Of a stretch of 5,984 nucleotides of DNA, positions 1 through 4,932 are shown in pieces. Below the pieces are notes generated by a model. The model saw only the letters and a program-made list of their open reading frames with translations, was not told the DNA's origin and made no database searches. The DNA is from Elusimicrobiota bacterium (GTDB lineage Bacteria > Elusimicrobiota > Elusimicrobia > UBA1565 > UBA9628). How positions within the stretch are numbered: position 1 is the stretch's first letter; each line of letters opens with the position of its first letter. The translations under genes were made by a program, and so were the position numbers. Location: the NCBI GenBank assembly GCA_023249695.1, contig JAHFCD010000166.1, positions 1-5,984 on the forward strand. The letters run 5' to 3'.

Positions 1-797
1 CTTTCGCGTTCCTCGTGCGGATGATCTCCGACGCGGGCAAGGTCAAGATCCTGCCGACGCACAGCGCGAAGGCCTCGATCAACGGCCAGGCCGCCCTCGG
101 ACCCAACGTCTCCATCGGCGACTTCACGGTCATCGAGCGGGGCGCGGCCGTCGGCGAGAACACGGTGATCATGCCCCAGGTGTACATCGGCGTCAACGCG
201 AAGATCGGCCGCAACTGCCTGATCTACCCTCAGGTCGTCATCCGCGAGGAGTGCGTGATCGGCGACGGCGTGATCATCCATCCCGGCGCCGTGATCGGAG
301 CCGACGGCTTCGGATTTTTGACCGACAAGAAGACGGGCCGCCACACGAAGATCCCCCAGATCGGGAACGTCGTCATCGAGGCCGGCGCCGAGATCGGCGC
401 CAACGTGACCATCGACCGCGGCGCCGTCGGCTCGACGGTGATCAAGTCCGGCACCCAGATCGACAATCTCGTCCAGATCGGCCACAACGCGAAGCTCGGC
501 CGCGACTGCGTCGTCGTGTCCCAGGTCGGCATCGCCGGCTCGACGGTCATCGGCAACAACGTCGTCCTCGCGGGCCAGGCGGGCATCGCCGGCCACCTGA
601 CGATCAGCGACGGGGCGATCATCACCGCGCAGACCGGCGTGATGAGCGACGTGCCCCCGAAGTCCGTCCTATTCGGCACGCCGGGCCGCCCGCACCGCGA
701 GGCATTCAAGCTCCAGGCGCTGTTCAACCGCCTGCCCGAGCTGTTCGCGAAGGTCAAAGCGATCGAGAAAAAGATCGGCCTCGAGGCCGATCGCTGA
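1..797 (+). CDS. lpxD: LpxD, UDP-3-O-(3-hydroxyacyl)glucosamine N-acyltransferase (5' partial)
   Basis: Transfers an R-3-hydroxyacyl chain from acyl carrier protein to the 2-amino group of UDP-3-O-acyl-glucosamine, the third step of lipid A synthesis, in the cytoplasm. About 264 residues are visible and consist mostly of hexapeptide repeats forming a left-handed beta-helix. Family hallmarks are the stretch GADGFGF (codons near 297-317), KIPQIG, TIDRGA, and the catalytic-type histidine of QIGHN (His codon 483-485, equivalent to E. coli His239). A short charged C-terminal helix follows. The frame is open to the left edge: residues FAFLVRM align with E. coli LpxD from about residue 80, so roughly 80 N-terminal residues of the uridine-binding domain lie outside the window. 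The GTG at 15 is therefore probably an internal valine codon rather than the start. The stop (795-797) is 10 bases before lpxC. Identity is confident; length and start cannot be judged. Confidence 0.96.
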   Translation, partial: FAFLVRMISDAGKVKILPTHSAKASINGQAALGPNVSIGDFTVIERGAAVGENTVIMPQVYIGVNAKIGRNCLIYPQVVIREECVIGDGVIIHPGAVIGADGFGFLTDKKTGRHTKIPQIGNVVIEAGAEIGANVTIDRGAVGSTVIKSGTQIDNLVQIGHNAKLGRDCVVVSQVGIAGSTVIGNNVVLAGQAGIAGHLTISDGAIITAQTGVMSDVPPKSVLFGTPGRPHREAFKLQALFNRLPELFAKVKAIEKKIGLEADR

Positions 798-800
798 GGT
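796..800 (+). promoter_or_regulatory. Shine-Dalgarno of lpxC, overlapping the lpxD stop
   Basis: GAGGT begins inside the lpxD stop codon TGA (795-797) and lies 7 bases before the ATG at 808. A second ATG follows directly at 811 with 10-base spacing. The motif favours 808 but does not exclude 811; the two differ by one methionine. The overlap suggests translation of lpxC is coupled to termination on lpxD. Confidence 0.7.
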
Positions 801-807
801 CAACGAT

Positions 808-1704
808 ATGATGAACAACGAAAATCCGCTGCAGATCACGATCGGCAAGGAAGTCGAGCTCGAGGGCGTCGGCCTGCACACCGGCAACAAGTCCAAGATC
901 TCCTTCCGCCCCGCCCCGGCCAACACCGGCATCCGCTTCTTCCGCTCCGACCTCGCGGGCACGCCGATGATCCCGGCCCGCCTCGACTTCGTGCTGACGA
1001 CCGTGCGCGGGACCAACCTCGGGCTCGGCGACGCCAAGGTCCACACCGTCGAGCACGTGCTGTCGGCCTGCACCGGCCTCGGCATCGACAACATCGACAT
1101 TCTGGTGACGGCCAACGAGCCTCCGATCATGGACGGCTCGGCCCTGCCCTTCATCGAGGCCCTGATCCGCGCCGGCCTCAAGACGCTCGACGCGCCCAAG
1201 CGCTGGCTCCACCTGCCGCACGAGATCGTCTACTCGGCGAAGGATGGCGCGCGCTACCGCGCGACGCCCTCGGACAAGTTCGAGATCGAGGCGACGCTCG
1301 TGCACGACCACCCGCTCATGCCGAAGATGACGCTGTCGATGACCGTCGAGCGCGAGAGCTACCTCGCCGAGGTCGCGCGCGCGCGCACCTTCTGCTTCGA
1401 GCACGAGGTCGACTATCTCAAGAGCCAGGGCCTGGCCCAGGGCGGCAGCCTCGAGAACGCGATCGTCATCGGCAAGGACCGCTTCCACACGAACACCGAG
1501 GGGCTGCGCTTCCCCGACGAGTTCGTCCGCCACAAGATGCTGGACCTGATCGGCGACCTGACCTTGATCGGCCGGCCGCTGTTCAAGATGAAGATCGAGG
1601 CCGAGCGCCTCGGCCACGCCCACAACGTCGAGTTCGCCAAGTTGCTCGACGCCGCGGCCAAGAAGCTGCGCAAACCCAAAACCCCCGCCCTGGAGGCCCA
1701 ATAA
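808..1704 (+). CDS. lpxC: LpxC, UDP-3-O-acyl-N-acetylglucosamine deacetylase
   Basis: Zinc-dependent cytoplasmic deacetylase that removes the acetyl group from UDP-3-O-acyl-GlcNAc, the first committed step of lipid A synthesis. The 298-residue length is normal (E. coli about 305). The family motifs are intact: GVGLHTG near residues 20-26; HTVEH at 79-83, giving the catalytic Glu82 and zinc ligand His83; IMDGSALPF at 107-115; RHKMLDLIGDL at 241-251, giving zinc ligands His242 and Asp246; and GHAHN at 269-273, giving the general-acid-type His270. The start is set by a Shine-Dalgarno at 796-800. The gene follows lpxD by 10 bases and precedes fabZ by one base, whereas in E. coli lpxC is in the dcw cluster. 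Unlike in Bacteroidota, it is not fused to FabZ: a TAA stop separates them and fabZ is in another frame. No missing key residue was seen. Confidence 0.98.
   Translation: MMNNENPLQITIGKEVELEGVGLHTGNKSKISFRPAPANTGIRFFRSDLAGTPMIPARLDFVLTTVRGTNLGLGDAKVHTVEHVLSACTGLGIDNIDILVTANEPPIMDGSALPFIEALIRAGLKTLDAPKRWLHLPHEIVYSAKDGARYRATPSDKFEIEATLVHDHPLMPKMTLSMTVERESYLAEVARARTFCFEHEVDYLKSQGLAQGGSLENAIVIGKDRFHTNTEGLRFPDEFVRHKMLDLIGDLTLIGRPLFKMKIEAERLGHAHNVEFAKLLDAAAKKLRKPKTPALEAQ
1692..1696 (+). promoter_or_regulatory. Shine-Dalgarno of fabZ, inside the end of lpxC
   Basis: GGAGG lies within the last codons of lpxC, 9 bases before the fabZ ATG at 1706. It supports the longer FabZ N-terminus over the internal ATG at 1766 and implies ribosomes must translate through or terminate next to it, which would couple fabZ to lpxC. 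Confidence 0.75.
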
Positions 1705-1705
1705 C

Positions 1706-2185
1706 ATGACCGCCGAAACCGCCGTTTCCCCCTTCGCCGCCGCGCCGGTGCGCGCGCTCGACATCATGGGCGTCAAGAAGGCGATCCCGCACCGCTACCC
1801 GTTCCTTCTCATCGACAAGATCGAGGTCATCCAGGAAGACAAGTACTGCATCGGCATCAAGATGGTGACGGCCAACGAGCAGTTTTTCGAGGGGCACTTC
1901 CCGGGCCAGCCCGTGATGCCGGGCGTGCTGATCGTCGAGTCCATGGCGCAGACCGCGTGCGCGATGCTCCTCTCCAAGGGCGGCTTCGAGAACAAGATCG
2001 CCTTCTTCATGGGCATCGACGAGGCCAAATTCCGCGCGCCCGTGCTTCCCGGGACCGTCCTCAAGCACCACATCGAAATTCTGCGGCTCGGCCGCGCGGG
2101 CAAGTTCCGAGGCGAGTCCTTCGTCGGGGACAAGATGGTCGCCGAAGCGACGATGACCTTCGCCCTCGTCGACAAGGCGGCCTAA
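1706..2185 (+). CDS. fabZ: FabZ, 3-hydroxyacyl-ACP dehydratase
   Basis: Dehydrates 3-hydroxyacyl-ACP to trans-2-enoyl-ACP in fatty acid elongation, in the cytoplasm. It shares its substrate pool with the lipid A acyltransferases LpxA and LpxD, the usual explanation for its place in lpx clusters. The 159 residues form a single hot-dog domain: IPHRYPFLLID at 27-37, then FFEGHFPGQPVMPGVLIVESMAQ at 60-82 with catalytic His64 and Glu78, followed by the FMGIDEAKFRAPVLPG strand region. The N-terminus is about ten residues longer than in E. coli FabZ and rich in Ala/Val/Pro; the Shine-Dalgarno at 1692-1696 supports this start. The glutamate after the second motif and the lpx context argue for FabZ rather than FabA. 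One base separates it from lpxC, and four from lpxA. Confidence 0.97.
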   Translation: MTAETAVSPFAAAPVRALDIMGVKKAIPHRYPFLLIDKIEVIQEDKYCIGIKMVTANEQFFEGHFPGQPVMPGVLIVESMAQTACAMLLSKGGFENKIAFFMGIDEAKFRAPVLPGTVLKHHIEILRLGRAGKFRGESFVGDKMVAEATMTFALVDKAA

Positions 2186-2189
2186 GGCC

Positions 2190-2999
2190 ATGGCCATCCA
2201 CCCGACGGCCGTCGTCGACGCCTCCGCGCAGATCGACCCCACCGCGGAGATCGGACCCTACGCGATCATCGGCCCGGACACCGTCATCGGCCCCCGGACG
2301 AAGGTCGGGCCTCATGCGGTGGTTGAGTACGCCACGCTCGGGGCCGACAACGTTCTTCACAGCGGCTGCTACGTCGGCACCCCGCCGCAGGACCTGAAGT
2401 ACGCCGGCGAGAAGACCCGGCTCGTCATGGGCGACAAGAACGTCGTCCGCGAGTGCGTGACGATGAACCGCGGCACCGCCCAGGGCGGCGGCCTCACCAA
2501 GATCGGCTCGAACTGCCTGTTCATGGCCTGCTCGCACATCGCTCACGACTGCGTCGTCGGCGACGGCGTCATCGTCGTCAACGCGGTCCTGCTCGCGGGG
2601 CACGTGCACATCGGCGACGGGGCCGTCCTCGGCGGCATGTGCGCCATCCACCAGTACAACCGCATCGGGCGCCTCGCGATGCTCGGCGGCGGCTTGATGA
2701 ACGGCCTCGACGTCCTGCCCTTCGCGAACACCCAGGGCGACCGCGCGGTCATGCGCGGCCTCAATCTCCTGGGCCTGAAGCGCGCGGGCGTGCCTCCCGA
2801 GAACCGCACCGCGCTGAAGGCCGCCTACCGCACCCTCTTCCTCTCGGGCCTGACCCAGGCCGAGGCCTTGGCCCGCCTGAAAGCAGGAAGCCCCTGCAAG
2901 GAAGTCCAGGAATGGATCGACTTCATCGAGTCCGCGGGCAAGCGCGGCTACACGCGCCCGGCCGTCGGCGTCACCGAACTCGAAGAGGCCGCGCTCTAA
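2190..2999 (+). CDS. lpxA: LpxA, UDP-N-acetylglucosamine O-acyltransferase
   Basis: Transfers an R-3-hydroxyacyl chain from ACP to the 3-OH of UDP-GlcNAc, the first and reversible step of lipid A synthesis. It has 269 residues (E. coli 262). An N-terminal hexapeptide-repeat beta-helix (about 1-180) is followed by the family's helical C-terminal domain. Visible motifs are QDLKYAG at 67-73, RGTAQGGGLTKIG, the catalytic histidine of SHIAHDC (His119, E. coli His125), GGMCAIHQY at 148-156, and GLNLLGLKRAG at 190-200. The chain-length ruler positions keep the E. coli residues: Met164 (Met170) and Gly167 (Gly173). Known mutants at Gly173 shorten the chain, so a chain near C14 is a guess. E. coli His191 aligns with Arg185. 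Spacing to fabZ is 4 bases. The best Shine-Dalgarno-like stretch, AAGGCGG at 2174-2180, lies 9 bases upstream of the ATG. Confidence 0.97.
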   Translation: MAIHPTAVVDASAQIDPTAEIGPYAIIGPDTVIGPRTKVGPHAVVEYATLGADNVLHSGCYVGTPPQDLKYAGEKTRLVMGDKNVVRECVTMNRGTAQGGGLTKIGSNCLFMACSHIAHDCVVGDGVIVVNAVLLAGHVHIGDGAVLGGMCAIHQYNRIGRLAMLGGGLMNGLDVLPFANTQGDRAVMRGLNLLGLKRAGVPPENRTALKAAYRTLFLSGLTQAEALARLKAGSPCKEVQEWIDFIESAGKRGYTRPAVGVTELEEAAL

Positions 3000-3005
3000 A
3001 CCCTC

Positions 3006-3842
3006 ATGGAGCCGCTGGGACTCGTCGCCGGCTCCGGCCGTTTTCCGCTTCTCGTCGCCGAGGAGGCGAAGCGCCGCGGCGTGCCGGTCGTGGCCCTGGG
3101 CATCCCCGGCGTCACCGATCCGGCCCTCGAGGCCGCGGCGGGCGGGCTGAGCTGGTTCAAGCTCGGCCAGCTCGACGCGTCCATCAAGGCGCTGAAGGAC
3201 AAGGGCGTGCGCAAGGTCGTCATGGCGGGGAAGGTCCAGCACGTGTCCCTGTTCGGCGGCGTGCTGCCGGACTGGCGGGCCGCGAAGGTCCTCCTCGGGC
3301 TCAAGGACAAGCGCACCGACACGATCCTGAAGGCCATCGTGGATGAATTCGCCAAGGACGGCCTCGAGTTCGTCTCGTCGGCGTGCTATCTGGAGCACCT
3401 GCTGGCGCCGAACGGCCCGCTGACCAAGCGGACCTTTTCGAAAGACGAGCTGAGCGACGCGGCCCTCGGCTGGAAAGCCGCCAAGGCCGTCGCCGGGTTC
3501 GACATCGGCCAAACCGTGGTCGTGCAGGGCCGGGCCATCGTCGCCGTCGAGGGGATGGAGGGCACCGATGCCTGCGTCGAGCGCGCCGCCGCGCTCGCGC
3601 GCTCGCAGGGCCGGGAGCCCGCGCTCCTGGTCGTGAAGGTCGCCAAGCCGAAGCAGGACTTCCGCTTCGACCTGCCCGTCGTCGGCCTCGATTCCCTCGT
3701 GCACTTCAAGAAGATGGGCGTGAAGGCCCTGGCCCTCGAGGCCGGCTCCACCCTCATCTTCGACCGCGATCGTTTCGCCGCGGACGCCGACGCCTCGGGC
3801 ATCGCCGTGGCGGGCTATCCTCCGGAGGGACCCCTTTCATGA
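3006..3842 (+). CDS. lpxI: LpxI, UDP-2,3-diacylglucosamine pyrophosphatase (DUF1009)
   Basis: Hydrolyses UDP-2,3-diacylglucosamine to lipid X (2,3-diacylglucosamine 1-phosphate) and UMP, a metal-dependent step at the inner membrane face. It is the non-homologous counterpart of LpxH known from Caulobacter. The 278 residues match the family length. The N-terminal domain starts LGLVAGSGRFP (4-14) and includes VMAGKVQH (72-79). The C-terminal catalytic domain has DIGQTVVVQG (166-175), AVEGMEGTD (180-188) and KPKQDFRFDLPVVG (214-227). Asp222 in FDLP corresponds by context to the Caulobacter catalytic Asp225. The ATG lies 6 bases after the lpxA stop, in the same frame as lpxA, and has no close Shine-Dalgarno: the nearest purine run, GAAGAGG (2982-2988), is 17 bases away. 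Translation probably depends on ribosomes ending lpxA. The last codon and stop overlap the next gene as ATGA. Confidence 0.94.
   Translation: MEPLGLVAGSGRFPLLVAEEAKRRGVPVVALGIPGVTDPALEAAAGGLSWFKLGQLDASIKALKDKGVRKVVMAGKVQHVSLFGGVLPDWRAAKVLLGLKDKRTDTILKAIVDEFAKDGLEFVSSACYLEHLLAPNGPLTKRTFSKDELSDAALGWKAAKAVAGFDIGQTVVVQGRAIVAVEGMEGTDACVERAAALARSQGREPALLVVKVAKPKQDFRFDLPVVGLDSLVHFKKMGVKALALEAGSTLIFDRDRFAADADASGIAVAGYPPEGPLS
3824..3830 (+). promoter_or_regulatory. Strong Shine-Dalgarno deciding the oxidoreductase start
   Basis: GGAGGGA sits 8 bases before the ATG at 3839, near-ideal spacing. It fixes the start of the downstream gene even though its reading frame is open far upstream, inside lpxI (from 3383); that upstream extension has no homologous character and is a shadow. 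The motif is the right half of the 10-base palindrome CCTCCGGAGG (3819-3828). Confidence 0.8.
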
Positions 3843-4879
3843 CAACCTCGAAGATCCGCGTCGCCGTCATCGGCGCGGGCAAGATGGGCACCCATCACGC
3901 GCGCGCGCTGTCGAAGCTGCCCGACGTCGAGCTCGTCGGCGTCTGCGACACGAACGTCTGGAAGGCCCAGCTCGCGGCGTGGCAGTCGAACACCGTCGCG
4001 GTGCGCGACTATAAAGACGTGCTGGCGCGCGTGGACGCGGTCATCGTGGCCGTGCCCACCCCCCTGCACTACGAGGTCGGCAAGGCCGTCCTCGGCGCCG
4101 GCGCGCATTGCCTCATCGAGAAGCCGCTCGCCTCCTCCGTGGACGAGGCCAAGGAGCTCCTTGCCCTCTCCGAGGGCAAGGAGCTCATACTCCAGGTCGG
4201 CCACATCGAGCGCTTCAACCCCGCCGTGCTCGAGGCCGTCAAGCACATCCGCGACCCGCGCTACATCACCGTCGAGCGCCTGGGCCCCTACGACCCGCGC
4301 ATGGCCCACATCGGCGTCGTCATGGACCTGATGATCCACGACCTCGACATCCTGCTCACGCTCGTCGGATCCGAGGTCGAGAGCATCGAGGCCCTGGGCG
4401 CCAACCTCCTGTCCGGCCACGAGGACATCGCCAACGTGCGCGTCCGCTTCAAGACCGGCTGCGTGGCCGACCTGACCGCGAGCCGCATCTCGCTGACCAA
4501 GAGCCGCAAGCTGCGGGCGTTCCAGAAGGACTCGTACATCTCCCTCGACTACGGCAACACCGCCCTCAAGGTCTACCGCAAGAAGGCGGCGGTGATCAAG
4601 AGCCTCAAGGACGTCGAGTACCTGAGCCCGAAGCTGTCCTCGATCGACCCGCTGCGCACCGAGCATCAGCACTTCCTCGACTGCATCCGCCACAACCGCA
4701 AGCCCTGGCCGAGCGGCGAGCGCGGCGTCGAGGCCTTGAAGCTCGCGCTGCAGATCGCCGAGGAGCTCGAGCGCTACGAGCTGTCCGGCCACGCCGGCTC
4801 GCGCTCCTTGATCCCCAGCTGGGCCCAAGATCTCGGCAAGATCGCGAAGTCGGTCGGGAAAGACATATTACGGAGCTGA
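3839..4879 (+). CDS. Gfo/Idh/MocA-family NAD(P)-dependent oxidoreductase, GnnA-like by position
   Basis: A 346-residue dehydrogenase of the Gfo/Idh/MocA family, expected to oxidise or reduce a sugar or nucleotide-sugar hydroxyl with a nicotinamide cofactor in the cytoplasm. The N-terminal Rossmann domain has VIGAGKMG (10-17) and an aspartate after strand 2 (Asp37 in CDTN). The family lysine motif IEKP is at 93-96 (Lys95). GHIERFNPAV (121-130) follows, then MDLMIHDLDI (162-171) giving Asp163, His167 and Asp170 for the catalytic set. The C-terminal beta-sheet domain spans about 125-310. The substrate is not shown by the sequence. Its place among lpx genes recalls GnnA, which makes UDP-3-keto-GlcNAc for the 3-amino lipid A precursor, but the partner aminotransferase GnnB is not in the window. 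Its start overlaps the lpxI stop (ATGA). The final codons (ATA TTA) are AT-rich, unlike the gene, and a 15-bp inverted repeat lies at 4154-4186. Family assignment is secure; specific function open. Confidence 0.9.
   Translation: MTTSKIRVAVIGAGKMGTHHARALSKLPDVELVGVCDTNVWKAQLAAWQSNTVAVRDYKDVLARVDAVIVAVPTPLHYEVGKAVLGAGAHCLIEKPLASSVDEAKELLALSEGKELILQVGHIERFNPAVLEAVKHIRDPRYITVERLGPYDPRMAHIGVVMDLMIHDLDILLTLVGSEVESIEALGANLLSGHEDIANVRVRFKTGCVADLTASRISLTKSRKLRAFQKDSYISLDYGNTALKVYRKKAAVIKSLKDVEYLSPKLSSIDPLRTEHQHFLDCIRHNRKPWPSGERGVEALKLALQIAEELERYELSGHAGSRSLIPSWAQDLGKIAKSVGKDILRS
4154..4186. repeat. Perfect 15-bp inverted repeat with 3-nt loop inside the oxidoreductase gene
   Basis: The left arm GAGCTCCTTGCCCTC (4154-4168) is exactly complementary to the right arm GAGGGCAAGGAGCTC (4172-4186), with the loop TCC at 4169-4171. 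It encodes residues 106-116 (ELLALSEGKEL). No T-run follows (ATACTCC), so it is not an intrinsic terminator. The left arm overlaps a 12-base palindrome AAGGAGCTCCTT (4151-4162), and AAGGAGCTC is also directly repeated at 4178-4186. Function, if any, is unknown. Confidence 0.9.
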
Positions 4880-4900
4880 CGCGGCTATCCGCGGTTTTTT
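4880..4900 (+). terminator. Candidate rho-independent terminator between the oxidoreductase gene and lpxB
   Basis: Immediately after the TGA at 4877-4879, a 5-bp all-G/C stem (CGCGG 4880-4884 with CCGCG 4889-4893) encloses the loop CTAT and is followed by G and six Ts (4895-4900). This is the layout of an intrinsic terminator on the + strand; the reverse strand lacks a T-run on the other side. The stem is short, so it may act weakly or only as an attenuator ahead of lpxB. Confidence 0.55.
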
Positions 4901-4932
4901 CTCGAGAATTTTCCGGGAATAAGCCTCAAAGC
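4901..4932 (+). other. AT-rich leader of lpxB
   Basis: This short spacer is much richer in A/T than the rest of the window. It carries the XhoI-type palindrome CTCGAG (4901-4906) and a small inverted repeat TTCCGGGAA (4911-4919). No convincing -35/-10 pair was found. The nearest purine-rich stretch to the lpxB ATG, GGGAATAAG (4915-4923), is too distant for a normal Shine-Dalgarno. A promoter of a non-sigma70 type, or leader RNA control, cannot be excluded. Confidence 0.3.

Noticed and set aside
15..17. GTG as the start of lpxD
   Set aside because: The frame is open to the left edge and the preceding residues align with the interior of E. coli LpxD, so the gene is cut by the window rather than N-terminally short.
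1599..1615. 7-bp inverted repeat GGCCGAG/CTCGGCC with 3-nt loop in lpxC
   Set aside because: Stems of this size are expected by chance in GC-rich coding DNA, and no T-run or boundary position supports a function.
754..1776. 340-codon open frame on the - strand
   Set aside because: Antisense shadow of lpxC with no recognisable domain and biased composition.
2061..3704. 547-codon open frame on the - strand
   Set aside because: It lies opposite fabZ, lpxA and lpxI, which carry clear family motifs. Its translation is a low-complexity mix of Arg, Ala, Gly, Asp and Val, as expected of the antisense frame of GC-rich genes.
3819..3828. Palindrome CCTCCGGAGG covering the oxidoreductase Shine-Dalgarno
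   Set aside because: It has no loop and could form only about three pairs as a hairpin, so sequestration of the ribosome site is unlikely. It is probably coincidental to the SD.
3383..3838. Upstream extension of the oxidoreductase reading frame into lpxI
   Set aside because: The extension is Arg/Gly/Ala-rich and overlaps lpxI. The ATG at 3839 has an ideal Shine-Dalgarno and starts the Rossmann fold at the expected distance.
3815..4828. 337-codon open frame on the - strand
   Set aside because: Antisense shadow of the oxidoreductase gene, with the same composition artefact and no credible ribosome site or motif.
4890..4932. Sigma70-type promoter for lpxB
   Set aside because: A/T-rich hexamers are present, but no -35/-10 pair with acceptable match and spacing was found. 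It remains only a possibility noted with the AT-rich spacer.
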